64,000 bases of DNA. Origin: Alphaproteobacteria bacterium. Its GTDB lineage: Bacteria > Pseudomonadota > Alphaproteobacteria > Rhizobiales > Devosiaceae. Of the stretch, positions 43,906-55,649 are shown one piece after another (positions within the stretch are counted from its first letter, which is position 1; each line of letters starts with the position of its first letter). The notes beneath the pieces are model-generated. The model worked only from the letters and a program-made list of their open reading frames with translations. It made no database searches and was not told the origin of the DNA. The DNA is taken from assembly GCA_018828145.1 (NCBI GenBank), contig JAHJWO010000003.1, forward strand, positions 32,710 through 96,709, given 5' to 3'. A program made the position numbers and the translations under genes.

Positions 43906-43961
43906 AGCCCCGCAGGGAAATATAAAAGCTATTGAATTTCAACGCCTTGTCCCGCGGGGCT
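43906..43961 (+). promoter_or_regulatory. cysG upstream region: inverted arms and a TTGAA-T-TTCAA palindrome
   Basis: AGCCCCGC (43906-43913) and GCGGGGCT (43954-43961) form a perfect eight-pair stem around a 40-base AT-rich loop. Inside the loop lies TTGAATTTCAA (43932-43942), a dyad of the T-N9-A kind often bound by LysR-type regulators. It could be operator DNA or a leader RNA for the sulfur operon. Confidence 0.4.
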
Positions 43962-44001
43962 GGTTTGGATTATTTTCCCAACATTCATCATCAGGGTTCC
44001 A

Positions 44002-45402
44002 ATGGGTCAACTCAACACATTTCCGTTGAGCTACAAGGTTCAGGGTCTGCGCATCGTCATCGTCGGCGGTGGTGAAGAAGCCCTCAATAAGGTCCGGTTG
44101 GCAACTAAGACTACCGCTCAGGTCGTGATTGTGTCGCGCCACATCGAGGCTGACTTCAGCGGCTTTGCGGTGAAGCAGGTCGAGCGTGCTTTCGAGCCAG
44201 CCGATCTTGATGGCGCAGCACTGGTCTTCGTGGCCGAAGAAGGCGTCGACGCCGAACTGGCCAAGACCGAGGCCCGCGCCCGCGGCATTCCGCTCAATGT
44301 GGTCGATGTTCCGGCAGAGTGCGACTTCTATACGCCCTCCATCGTTGAACGCGCGCCGCTGACCATCGCCATTTCCAGCGAGGGAAATGCCCCGGTGCTG
44401 GCGCGGCTGGTGCGGGCACGCATCGAGGCCATGCTGCCGCCCGGCTTCGGCAAAATCGCGAGTTTGGCCGGTCGGTTGCGCCAACGGGTTGAGAGCCTGA
44501 TTCACGATGGCGCTGCTCGTCGCCGCTACTATGAGGCACTGGTGACGTCGCCGCAGGTCGAATCCGCCGTGGCCGCCAGCCCGATTGCCGGGCAATACCA
44601 GGCTGAACTGCTGCTCGAGCGGCATGTCCAGGCTGGTTCAGCCAAGGGTGTCGTCTGGCTGATCGGTGCCGGACCTGGCTCGGAAGACCTCCTCACCCTG
44701 CGGGCGCAGCGGCTGCTGCAGGAAGCCGATGTCATCGTGCATGATCAGCTCGTTCCCACTGTCGTTGTCGATATGGGTCGTCGCGATGCCGAGCGGATCG
44801 ATGTCGGCAAGGCCAAGGGTCATCACAGCTTCTCGCAGGCCCAGATCAACACGTTGATCGTCCGGCTGGCGGCGCAGGGCAAGCGCGTGGCGCGCCTCAA
44901 GTCCGGCGACCCGATGGTGTTCGGCCGGGCCGGCGAGGAAATATCCGCGCTCCGCAAGGCGGGGATACAATATTCCATCGTCCCCGGCATCAGCGCGGCC
45001 CTGGCGGCCGCGGCCGATACGGCGACGCCGGTCACCCTGCGGGGTGTGTCGAGCGGCTTCATCATGGCGACGGCGCATGGCGCCGATGACAGCGACCTGC
45101 AGCACTGGGCGGCGCTGGCGCGATCGGGCCTGACGCTGGCGCTCTATATGGGCAAATCGATTGCATCCGACGTCGCAGGACGCCTGGTCGCGCATGGCGC
45201 GAGCCCCCTCACGCCGGTGGGCATTGTGGTCAATGCGGGACGTCCCGATGCGACAGCATATGGCGGCACCCTGCGATCCCTGATGGATGGCGACGGTACA
45301 TTTGTGGATGGCCCGGCCATCATTCTGGTGGGCGAAGCGGTCGCGGCGGGAGATTGGGCTGCGGCCGCCCAATTCTCCGCGCAGAACTTCAAGGTAGCGT
45401 GA
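44002..45402 (+). CDS. cysG: Siroheme synthase
   Basis: CysG makes siroheme, the cofactor of sulfite reductase, from uroporphyrinogen III. The 466-residue trifunctional protein has an N-terminal NAD-dependent dehydrogenase/ferrochelatase part (IVIVGGGEEALNKVRLA; residues about 1-210) and a C-terminal SAM uroporphyrinogen methyltransferase (VWLIGAGPGSEDLLTLRA, VARLKSGDPMVFGRAGEE, VVPGIS-type loop IVPGISAA). It leads a tight operon: the next gene starts four bases after its stop. Confidence 0.95.
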   Translation: MGQLNTFPLSYKVQGLRIVIVGGGEEALNKVRLATKTTAQVVIVSRHIEADFSGFAVKQVERAFEPADLDGAALVFVAEEGVDAELAKTEARARGIPLNVVDVPAECDFYTPSIVERAPLTIAISSEGNAPVLARLVRARIEAMLPPGFGKIASLAGRLRQRVESLIHDGAARRRYYEALVTSPQVESAVAASPIAGQYQAELLLERHVQAGSAKGVVWLIGAGPGSEDLLTLRAQRLLQEADVIVHDQLVPTVVVDMGRRDAERIDVGKAKGHHSFSQAQINTLIVRLAAQGKRVARLKSGDPMVFGRAGEEISALRKAGIQYSIVPGISAALAAAADTATPVTLRGVSSGFIMATAHGADDSDLQHWAALARSGLTLALYMGKSIASDVAGRLVAHGASPLTPVGIVVNAGRPDATAYGGTLRSLMDGDGTFVDGPAIILVGEAVAAGDWAAAAQFSAQNFKVA

Positions 45403-45406
45403 CGAC

Positions 45407-45716
45407 ATGGAAATTCTGACTGGCAATGAGCTGATTTCGGGGGCGACGGTTTATCTCGACGCGTCGGGTACCTGGGTCGAAGACCTGCAGGCGGCGCGCA
45501 TCTTTTCCAAGGAAGAGACTGCCGAGCGCGACGCAGCCCTCGCCGCGACCAAGGCCACCGGCCGCGTGATCAGCCTCGAAATCGAAGAAGTGACGCAGGA
45601 CCAGGGACGTATCGTTCCCAAGCGCCTGCGCGAACGCATCAGGGCAGCGGGTCCGACCGCGCCCTTGACATTGAACGGCGAGATCTACGACCGCCAGCAT
45701 CTGGGTGAGGACGGTC

Positions 45717-45730
<14 letters not shown>
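45407..45730 (+). CDS. DUF2849 protein of the sulfite reductase operon
   Basis: The 107-residue protein matches DUF2849, a small family found almost only between cysG and cysI in alphaproteobacteria. It has no recognised catalytic motif; VYLDASGTWVEDLQAARIF and RLRERIRAAGP are typical segments. The operon position suggests help with sulfite reductase assembly, siroheme delivery or electron transfer, but that is inference. Its last 14 bases overlap cysI. Confidence 0.85.
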
Positions 45731-47361
<1,631 letters not shown>

Positions 47362-47375
<14 letters not shown>

Positions 47376-48636
47376 GCTTGCACATACCCCCGCCGCGCAC
47401 GACAAGCTGCGCGCGCTGGGTATTCTGGCCCTCAACGGCATGTTCGACGAGATGGATGCCGTTGGCGTGTTGCGCCAGGCAGCCACCGATGTGCTGCCCG
47501 GCGACCTTGCCATCGTTTCGTCCTTCGGCGCGGATTCGGCCGTGCTGCTGCACCTGGTGGCGCAGGTTGATCCCAGCCTGCCGGTCTATTTCCTCGAAAC
47601 CGGCAAGCACTTTGCCGAGACGCTGGACTATGTCGAGACGCTGAAGAAGCATCTTGGCCTGATCAACGTCCACGCCATCCACCCCAATGCCGCCGACGTG
47701 CAGCGCTTCGACCCCAATGGTGATCTCTGGGAGACCGACCCGGATTCCTGCTGCCATATCCGCAAGACCGAGCCGCTGGAGCCGATCACCGAGCAGTATG
47801 GCGGCTGGGTGACCGGGCGGAAGCGCTTCCAGACCAAGGAACGCGGCGTGCTGCCGCATTTCGAGTTGACCAGCGATGATCGCATCAAGGTCAACCCGCT
47901 GGCCTATTTCAACGATGCCGATGTCAACCAGTACAAGATAGACCACGGCTTGCCCGAGCATCCGCTGTTCGCTAAGGGCTACAAGTCGATCGGTTGCGCG
48001 CCCTGCACCTCGGTGGTTGCCGAAGGGGAGGACCCGCGCGCCGGACGGTGGCGCGGCCTCAACAAGAAAGAGTGCGGCATCCATTTCGATTTCAACGGAG
48101 CGATTGCCTCGCCGATGACCGCTGCCACCCGACATACGCTGTGGAAAGACGGCGCCTTCATTGCCGACCCCTTCCACGAATGGGCCGATGACAGCGATCC
48201 GGCAACCGCCAGCTACAAGCACGTGCCGCTTGCGGTGTTTCTGGCCAATCGCGATACCTTCCTGGCCAATCCGCACCCGCTTGGGCTGCTGGTGGTGCCG
48301 GGCGACCGCATCGAGGACGTCGAAGCAGATCTTGGCCGGTTTGCCTCGATCGCCATCAAGTTCCCGGCCTTTTCGGATGGGCGTGGTTATTCCACGGCGC
48401 GCCTGCTGAGCGAGCGCTTCAACTATTCGGGCGAAATCCGCGCGGTCGGCGATGTGCTGCAGGACCAGATCCCGCTGATGCGCCGTTGCGGCATCAACGC
48501 CCTGGTGGTGACCCACGAGCCGACCCGCGCCGCGCTGCTCGAGAACCGCCTGCCGGAAGTGGCGATCTTCTACCAGCCGGTGGGCACTACCGAGGTGCCG
48601 GTCGGCACGCGCCCCTTCCTCCGCCGCGTTTCCTAG
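47362..48636 (+). CDS. cysH: APS/PAPS reductase CysH fused to DUF934
   Basis: The 424-residue protein joins two families. Residues about 1-250 are CysH, with SSFGADSA (53-60) for nucleotide binding, Cys130-Cys131 and Cys212-x2-Cys215 for a 4Fe-4S cluster, and the catalytic Cys238 in KECGIHF. The double-cysteine pattern indicates an assimilatory adenylyl-sulfate reductase type. Residues about 280-424 are DUF934 (FPAFSDGRGYSTARLL), normally a separate gene at the end of this operon. The frame is open throughout with no sign of a frameshift. ATG 47362 follows GGAGG. Confidence 0.92.
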
Positions 48637-48681
48637 GCTAAGCGGATCGCGTCGCTCATATATTCAACCCGGGGTCCTTGA

Positions 48682-49737
<1,056 letters not shown>

Positions 49738-49751
49738 GCCCAAGGATGTAG

Positions 49752-49775
49752 GGTGCTTCCCTTGCGGGAAGCATC
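49752..49775 (+). terminator. Stem-loop between reductase and ferredoxin genes
   Basis: GGTGCTTCCC pairs with GGGAAGCATC (one wobble) around TTGC, 14 bp after the reductase stop. No T tract follows, so it may partially uncouple or stabilise the message rather than end it. Confidence 0.5.
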
Positions 49776-49814
49776 TGTGCGGGGTATGGACGCCCCGTTG
49801 TTGAGGACATGCGC

Positions 49815-50135
49815 ATGATCATCCACGTCACCGACCAGGCCGGGGAAAGCCACGAGCTCGAAGGGCTCGATGGCTGGCGCGTGATGGAGGTCATCCGGGA
49901 CTGGGGCCTCAACATCAAGGCCGAGTGTGGCGGCGCGCTGAGCTGCGCCACCTGCCATGTCTATGTCGACAAGGATTGGCTCGATGTGGTCGGCGCGCCC
50001 AGCGACGAGGAAGAGGACATGCTCGACAGCGTCGGCGATGTCCGCGCCAACTCGCGCCTCTCCTGCCAGATCCTGATGAGTGACGCGCTGGATGGCCTCA
50101 AGCTCACCCTGGCGCCGAGTGCCGCCAAGGATTGA
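49815..50135 (+). CDS. 2Fe-2S ferredoxin (adrenodoxin/FdVI type), copy 2
   Basis: The 106-residue ferredoxin has cluster ligands Cys38, Cys44, Cys47 ([15 protein letters not shown]) and Cys84 (RLSCQI), and the EEEDMLDSV acidic surface. It is the same length as the copy at 43030 and clearly related. ATG 49815 is preferred over an in-frame ATG at 49809 because GAGG then sits eight bases upstream. It follows the ferredoxin reductase, so it is the likeliest electron carrier to CysI. Confidence 0.9.
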   Translation: MIIHVTDQAGESHELEGLDGWRVMEVIRDWGLNIKAECGGALSCATCHVYVDKDWLDVVGAPSDEEEDMLDSVGDVRANSRLSCQILMSDALDGLKLTLAPSAAKD

Positions 50136-50238
50136 CCCCCGGTCCTGCAAATAAAGCCGCATTGGCAATTGTTTAAGGTCTCTTTGGCAGGGTGTCTGTA
50201 GCGTCGCTATTGTCATCTTTTCGGAGCCAGATTTTTCA

Positions 50239-51003
50239 ATGGCCGCTGCTGGTTGCGCAGGTTGTCGCAATGCCGACGCCTCCGCCTTTTCCATCCCCTT
50301 CACCATGGCTTTTCAGCCAATCGTCGATCTGAGTGCTGGCAAGATCTGGGGCTACGAAGCCCTGGTTCGCGGTGTGGTCGGCGAGGGCGCGCCCACCGTC
50401 CTCAGCCAGGTCACCGACGAAAATCGCTACACGTTCGACCAGGCCTGTCGCGTCAAGGCGATCGAGTTGGCCGGCAGCCGCATCGCGGGTGGCGACAGCA
50501 GGCTCAGCATCAATTTCATGCCCAACGCCGTCTATGAGCCCAAGGCGTGCATCCGTGCGACGCTGGAAGCGGCCAATCGCATGCAGTTCGATCCCCGCCG
50601 CCTCATGTTCGAGTTCACCGAGAATGAGCGCATGGAAGATGTTGGCCATGTGAGCCACATCGTCGCCGAATATCGCCGCATGGGGTTCATGACGGCGCTG
50701 GACGATTTTGGCGCCGGCTATGCCGGGCTTGCCCTGCTCTCGCGGTTCCAGACCGATCTCATCAAGATCGACATGGAGCTGCTCCGCGGCGTGGAAGCGT
50801 CCGGGGTCAAGCAGGCCATCATCCGCGGACTTGTCGGGATCGCCGCCGAACTCGATATCCTGTTGCTCGCCGAGGGCGTGGAGAGCGAGGCGGAGATGCA
50901 GATGCTGAAGTCAGCCGGCATCCACCTGTTCCAGGGATACTATTTCGCCCGGCCGCAGTTCGAGACCTTCCAGACAATGCAGGAACTGACCAGCCTGGCC
51001 TAA
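50239..51003 (+). CDS. EAL-domain cyclic-di-GMP phosphodiesterase
   Basis: The 254-residue protein is a single EAL domain with an intact active site: Glu40-Ala-Leu in GYEALVRG, FEFTENE, LDDFGAGYAGL, LIKIDMELL, LAEGVE and QGYYFARP. It should hydrolyse c-di-GMP, favouring motility. The N-terminus has GCAGC, a CxxC pair that could sense redox or bind metal. There is no membrane segment or receiver domain. The flagellar region lies 4.6 kb downstream. Confidence 0.9.
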   Translation: MAAAGCAGCRNADASAFSIPFTMAFQPIVDLSAGKIWGYEALVRGVVGEGAPTVLSQVTDENRYTFDQACRVKAIELAGSRIAGGDSRLSINFMPNAVYEPKACIRATLEAANRMQFDPRRLMFEFTENERMEDVGHVSHIVAEYRRMGFMTALDDFGAGYAGLALLSRFQTDLIKIDMELLRGVEASGVKQAIIRGLVGIAAELDILLLAEGVESEAEMQMLKSAGIHLFQGYYFARPQFETFQTMQELTSLA

Positions 51004-51019
51004 GCCCAACTCCGCGTGC

Positions 51020-52030
51020 CTATTTGGCGGCGTCCCCAGTCAGCCTGGTGAGCTCGGGAATGAAATCCCGTACCACCGGCTGGGACTGTGTTTCGAAGGG
51101 CAGGGGCCGGACCACGCGCATGGCCGCGATACCAACGCGTACCGTCATCAGGCCGTTGACCACGCCTTCGCCCAGCCGCGCTGAAAGCTTGGCGGCGATG
51201 CCTTGCCCCACCAGCTGCTCGACAATGCCATCGGTGAGCACCAGCCCGCCGGTGACGGCCAGGTGCGCCAATACGGCACCGGTCAGCCGCCAGAAGCCGA
51301 AAAAGCCTGGGCGGGCCCCGTAGAGGGCCGCAATCGCGCCGGCAAGGCGGATGCTTTCATAGATGACGAAGGCGATATCGACGAGCGCGCGGGGCGAGAC
51401 CGCGGTGACCAGTGCCACGCGACGGGCGGACGCTGCTGTCAGCACCTTCGCCCGCGCGTCGAGCGGGCTCATCAGGCTGCGCTCGGCCAGGGCGATCATC
51501 TCGTGGCCGTCGAACAGATGCGGCAGGTGGTCGGTGACCGATTGGCGTGCTCGGGCCAGGTCGGGGCGATCGGCATAGATGGTCGCCAGGCTGTCGACGA
51601 CATGCCTGGCGGCGTGGGAATCGTTTTCGGCGGTTGCAGCGGCGGCGTCGCGGCGCAGTGCATCGAGCACGCGCAGTCGGCGCAAGGCGAAGATTTCGCG
51701 TGCCGCCAGGGCCACGACCGCGACGAGGAAGGCGCCCAGCGCGCCAAGACCGACCCAGCCCAGCCATTCATTGGCGGCGAAGAGATCGCGGATCAGCCGG
51801 TCGGCCGCCAGCCCCAGGCCTGCCGAAACCAGGATGCCGCCGGTGGTCCAGGCGAGGCGACCCAGCCAGCCCATGCGACGCGGCGGCGGCGCCACCAGCG
51901 TCTCATCGATGTCCGGATCGAAGGCGGGTTCGACGACGTCCACCTTGGCGGGCGCAAAGGCGCGCGGGGTCCGGGCGGGTTCGGCGAGTTCCGTCGGCGA
52001 TGCGGTCGGGCGGGCGATCGGGCGTTTCAT
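51020..52030 (-). CDS. ycjF: YcjF-family (DUF697/TIGR01620) membrane protein
   Basis: The 336-residue protein has a polar N-terminal tail, two membrane helices at about 59-79 and 90-110, and a C-terminal DUF697 domain (ALVDIAFVIYESIRLAGAIAALYG). It is the usual partner of YcjX; together they belong to the phage-shock-associated set in other proteobacteria. Its ATG overlaps the ycjX stop as ATGA, so the pair is translationally coupled. Confidence 0.87.
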   Translation of the reverse strand: MKRPIARPTASPTELAEPARTPRAFAPAKVDVVEPAFDPDIDETLVAPPPRRMGWLGRLAWTTGGILVSAGLGLAADRLIRDLFAANEWLGWVGLGALGAFLVAVVALAAREIFALRRLRVLDALRRDAAAATAENDSHAARHVVDSLATIYADRPDLARARQSVTDHLPHLFDGHEMIALAERSLMSPLDARAKVLTAASARRVALVTAVSPRALVDIAFVIYESIRLAGAIAALYGARPGFFGFWRLTGAVLAHLAVTGGLVLTDGIVEQLVGQGIAAKLSARLGEGVVNGLMTVRVGIAAMRVVRPLPFETQSQPVVRDFIPELTRLTGDAAK

Positions 52031-53478
52031 GCGAGCCAGTCTCCCACCAGATAGTCGAGTGCCCGGTCGAAGCGGATATGGGGCAGCACCACCTCGCCAT
52101 TGGCATTGCGCTCCAGCTTCTGTGGCGGGGTGAAGCGCAGGAAGTTGAGCGAAACGGGCGTGCCGTTTTCAAACAGTGAATCCGGGCGTTCCGGCAAGTC
52201 ACCGGGAAACAAGGCGATTTCGGTTTTGCCGTCATAGGTCGCGCCGTCGAGCGTCTCGCCCTGCATTGGCGTACCGATGATGGTGGGGAGCGTCTCGCCG
52301 CCCTCGCTGATCGTGCCTTCGCGGGTGGCGCGAATGCCAGCCAGGGCGATGGACTTGGTCTCCGCCCCAGCGAAGCGGGCGCGCTTGCTCGCATTGGCCA
52401 CCAGCCGGTTGAGAATGGCCTCGAGCCGGTCATGGCTGGTGTGGTGCACGTGATCGGCCTTTGTCGCGGCAAAGAGGATGCGGTCGATCTTGCGCACGAA
52501 GGGGCGGAGCAGGGGATTGGTCTCGCCCTGACGGAAACAACTCATGACGGCGGTCAGCGCCGTTTCAAGATCGGCCACGGCCGTTGGTCCGGCGTTGAGG
52601 GCCCGCAGGGTATCGACCAGCACGATCTGGCGATCGAGCCGGGCGAAGTGGTCGCGGAAGAAGGGGCGTATGACCCGGTCCTTGTAGGCCTCGTAACGGT
52701 GCTCCAGCATGGCGTAGAGGCTGGTGCCGCGCATGGTCTGTGCGGTACGTGGCAGCGGCGCGAAGGTCAGCGCCGGAGAGCCCTCGAGATCGCCCGGCAG
52801 CAGGAAGCGCCCGGGCGGAAGGGTCGACAGCGCGCCATGTTCGCGGCTGCGGCGCAGATAGTCGGTAAACGTTGCCGCCAGCTTTTCCGCGTCGGGGTCG
52901 TTGGCATCCTTGTGCGGATCAATATTGGCCAGCAGGTCGAGGAAGGGCTTGGCCTCCTTGCCGGAATCGGGACGGCGTGCCCGTCCCAGGGCCTCCTCGC
53001 TCCATTCGGCAAAGCTCAGGCCAAGCAAGGGCAGGTCGAGCAGCCATTCGCCGGGATAGTCGACAATGTCGAGATTGAGCGTCGACGGGCCGGTCATCCC
53101 GGAATACCAGTTCTTGGACTGGAACTTCAGCACCACGCGCAGCTGGGAAATGCGCCGCGTGCTCTCGGGCCAGACGGCCGTCTTGGCGGTCAGCGCCTCA
53201 AGATGCTGCTCATAGGCAAAGCGCGGAATGGTGGCGTCGGGATATTCGGCGAGCCTGGCGCCGATAAAGCGCCCCTCGGCAAGCGGGGTGAAACCGGGCA
53301 TGCGGCCGCCGGTCAGCAGGTTATGCACCAGCGCGGTGATGAAGATGGTCTTGCCGGCCCGGCTGAGGCCGGTGACGCCCAGCCGCAGGGTCGGGGTGAA
53401 GGCCCCCGTCGCGGCATCGGTGAGATTGGAGAGGGCGATGCCCAGTTCATCGACGATGGTGGTGGGGGGCTGGGGCAC
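52027..53478 (-). CDS. ycjX: YcjX-family (DUF463) P-loop GTPase-like protein
   Basis: The 483-residue protein has the P-loop GLSRAGKT at 37-44 and a Walker-B-like LNLDIVDYPGEW near residue 130. YcjX proteins are stress-linked GTP-binding proteins of unclear mechanism, co-expressed with YcjF. The start is GTG at 53478 with a weak purine-rich site upstream. No psp genes are visible in the window. Confidence 0.88.
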   Translation of the reverse strand: MPQPPTTIVDELGIALSNLTDAATGAFTPTLRLGVTGLSRAGKTIFITALVHNLLTGGRMPGFTPLAEGRFIGARLAEYPDATIPRFAYEQHLEALTAKTAVWPESTRRISQLRVVLKFQSKNWYSGMTGPSTLNLDIVDYPGEWLLDLPLLGLSFAEWSEEALGRARRPDSGKEAKPFLDLLANIDPHKDANDPDAEKLAATFTDYLRRSREHGALSTLPPGRFLLPGDLEGSPALTFAPLPRTAQTMRGTSLYAMLEHRYEAYKDRVIRPFFRDHFARLDRQIVLVDTLRALNAGPTAVADLETALTAVMSCFRQGETNPLLRPFVRKIDRILFAATKADHVHHTSHDRLEAILNRLVANASKRARFAGAETKSIALAGIRATREGTISEGGETLPTIIGTPMQGETLDGATYDGKTEIALFPGDLPERPDSLFENGTPVSLNFLRFTPPQKLERNANGEVVLPHIRFDRALDYLVGDWLA

Positions 53479-53567
53479 GCGCTGGTCTCTCGGTCAGTCC
53501 GCAAGATAGGGATTTGTCCGGCGCGTTCAAGCGGCGAAGGGGCCGGCCCGGGCGGGCCGGCCTCCGA

Positions 53568-54488
53568 TCAGCAGTCGGCGATGCCGATCTGGGTCATGTC
53601 GTAGGGCGTGGTCTGGTAGATTTCGTTGATCCAGTTCTGGAACAGCAGATGCGCATGGCTGCGCCAGCGGTTCTCCGGCGTCGCGCTGGTATCCCCGTTT
53701 GGGAACAGGTTCGCCGGCAGCGGCGTATCGAGACCGGCCTTGATGTCCCGCTCATACTCGTCGGCAAGCGAGCGATTGTCATATTCCAGGTGATTGAGGA
53801 AATGCACTGCGCGGTGCTTCTTGTCGCCCAGCATGCAGACGCCGATCTCGGCATTGTCGATCAGTACTTCGAGGTCGGGCCCCAGCGTCGTCCGGTCAAT
53901 ATCGTTGTAGCGCGACACGGGGATCATCGGGCTGTCCGAGAAGCCGCGCAGAAAAGGCGAGCGCGGGCTGGTCACCTGATGGCGGAAGACACCGAAGGCC
54001 TTGCTGGCCATGCGGTAGCGCCGCGCGGCATGGAAATGATGCAGCGCCGCCTGGGCACCCCAGCAGATGAACATGGTGTGGTGCACATTGGTCTGCGTCC
54101 AGTCCATGATCTCGACCATTTCGGGCCAGTAGCGCACCTCCTCGAAGGGAATGTTGGCGATCGGCGCCCCGGTGACGATAAAGCCGTCGAACTTGGCGCT
54201 ACGGACCTCTTCCCAGGTCTTGTAGAAGGTCCTGAGATAATCCTCGGACGTGTTCTTGGACTGGTGGTCGGTGACCCGCACCAGCGTCAGTTCCACCTGC
54301 AGCGGCGTCGAACCGATGAGGCGGGTGAACTGCGTCTCGGTGCGCTCCTTGTTGGGCATCAGGTTGAGCAGGCCGATGGAGAGGGGGCGGATATCCTGGC
54401 GCGCGGCGCGCGTGGAATCCATCACATAGACACCCTCGTCCTCTAGGGTCTTGCGGGCGGGCAGGTTGTCAGGAATTCGAATAGGCAT
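53568..54488 (-). CDS. metA: Homoserine O-acyltransferase MetA
   Basis: MetA acylates homoserine at the first committed step of methionine synthesis. The 306-residue protein has the catalytic Cys142 in FICWGAQ and His233/Glu235 in NHLEYD. Position 111, which decides acyl donor in this family (Gly for succinyl, Glu for acetyl), is Ala here (TGAPIANIPF), so donor preference cannot be assigned. AAGAGG precedes the ATG. Only 67 bp separate it from the upstream ATPase gene, and no SAM-II riboswitch is recognisable there, although such switches often precede metA in alphaproteobacteria. Confidence 0.93.
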   Translation of the reverse strand: MPIRIPDNLPARKTLEDEGVYVMDSTRAARQDIRPLSIGLLNLMPNKERTETQFTRLIGSTPLQVELTLVRVTDHQSKNTSEDYLRTFYKTWEEVRSAKFDGFIVTGAPIANIPFEEVRYWPEMVEIMDWTQTNVHHTMFICWGAQAALHHFHAARRYRMASKAFGVFRHQVTSPRSPFLRGFSDSPMIPVSRYNDIDRTTLGPDLEVLIDNAEIGVCMLGDKKHRAVHFLNHLEYDNRSLADEYERDIKAGLDTPLPANLFPNGDTSATPENRWRSHAHLLFQNWINEIYQTTPYDMTQIGIADC

Positions 54489-54555
54489 ATCAGCCTCTTA
54501 AGCGAGAATGATCGGAAAGCGATTCAGGCGTCGTGCGTCTCCCTCTGGGAACGCG

Positions 54556-55422
54556 CTAACGCATTCGCTTTTCGATCTCGGCGGCCATGAGATCGATAAA
54601 CTCGTCGCCGTCGCGCACCGTGGCGAGGTCGGAAGCCTCCACCACATAGCCAAAGTTGTCCGCCAGCTGTTGGTAGCGGGGCAGCCGGTCATGCAGCAAA
54701 GCTTCGAAACCCCATGCACCAAAGCCAAGCGGGTCGACGTCGCCATCCTCGACGATGCCGTGGATCAGCTTGTACTCGGCCCATTTCTCCAGCAGGAATT
54801 CGGGCCGGTAATACATCGGCTTGGGGCTCTGCTTGAAGCGGCGCACCAGTTCGGCGGCATCCTTGCCGGTGCCGCGGATGTAGAGCAGGGCCGTCGACGC
54901 CGCCAGCGTCTTGACCACCGGATCTTCAGGATCGGCAGGGTCGACAACCTCGATCAGCGAACCGCCGGTATCGGCGATGAAATCGTCGTAGCCATAGAGC
55001 GCCTTGGCGCGCTCGATGAAGTGGGGCACGTCCTTGAGCGCGGCGATTTCGGCAATGCGGTGCTGCTCCTGCCGGCGCTGGTATTCAGCCAGCGGCAGGC
55101 CACCCTTGTCGGGGTTGCCGGGCGTGCCGAGATAGCTCGAGAGCGGATCGAGATTGTCGAAGGTCAGGTTGGACGAGATGTAGATGGAGTCCGAGCGCAG
55201 CAGCCCGGCCAGGAAGGGAACCTTCATGGCCTCGCGCTTGAAATTGTCGACGATGAACTCGCCCATATAGCGCGTGCCGATGCGGTAGTCGGCCGAGTAG
55301 TGAAACCAGTTGCTGGCGCGCAGCATGGCCGAGAGGCGCGTCTTGCCGACGCCGGCCATGCCGAACACGGTCACGGCGCGGCGCGGCGCTTTGACGAACT
55401 CATCGGCACTGGAAAACAGCAT
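54556..55422 (-). CDS. P-loop ATPase of unknown function
   Basis: The 288-residue protein has a Walker A motif GMAGVGKT at 21-28 and otherwise no domain I recognise. Segments such as HYSADYRIGTRYMGEFIVDNF and FIADTGGSLIEVVDP suggest a kinase-like P-loop fold. It is soluble and lies directly upstream of metA on the same strand, so the two may be co-transcribed. Its start is 227 bp from the divergent flgE. Confidence 0.72.
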   Translation of the reverse strand: MLFSSADEFVKAPRRAVTVFGMAGVGKTRLSAMLRASNWFHYSADYRIGTRYMGEFIVDNFKREAMKVPFLAGLLRSDSIYISSNLTFDNLDPLSSYLGTPGNPDKGGLPLAEYQRRQEQHRIAEIAALKDVPHFIERAKALYGYDDFIADTGGSLIEVVDPADPEDPVVKTLAASTALLYIRGTGKDAAELVRRFKQSPKPMYYRPEFLLEKWAEYKLIHGIVEDGDVDPLGFGAWGFEALLHDRLPRYQQLADNFGYVVEASDLATVRDGDEFIDLMAAEIEKRMR

Positions 55423-55581
55423 GGCACGCCCCGGAACTATGGTTCCTGCATTACTGCAACCGCCCCATGTTCACAAGCGGGCGGCAATTTCTGCCGGTGG
55501 CTCGGACTCAATTGCCGAGATGCCGCCACATTTCCTGCTCGCGCTGGCCAAAACGCCAGCAAAATCAACGCTAAGGTGAGT

Positions 55582-55597
55582 TGGCACCATGCTTGCA
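55582..55597 (+). promoter_or_regulatory. Sigma-54 promoter for the flgE-flgK-flgL run
   Basis: TGGCACCATGCTTGCA matches the -24/-12 consensus TGGCAC-N5-TTGCA exactly, with GG and GC ten bases apart. Transcription should begin near 55608, leaving a leader of about 42 bases before the flgE ATG. Sigma-54 control of hook genes is known from Caulobacter, where FlbD activates it. No activator gene is in the window. Confidence 0.8.
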
Positions 55598-55649
55598 TTG
55601 ATACTTGCGAACGCGTCCCACGACGCAAACCGGTTTTACGGAGTATCAC

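Noticed and set aside
54489..54555. SAM-II (metA) riboswitch before metA
   Set aside because: The gap is only 67 bp and lacks the conserved pseudoknot sequences; nothing resembling the GATTTAA and GCTAAA elements was found.
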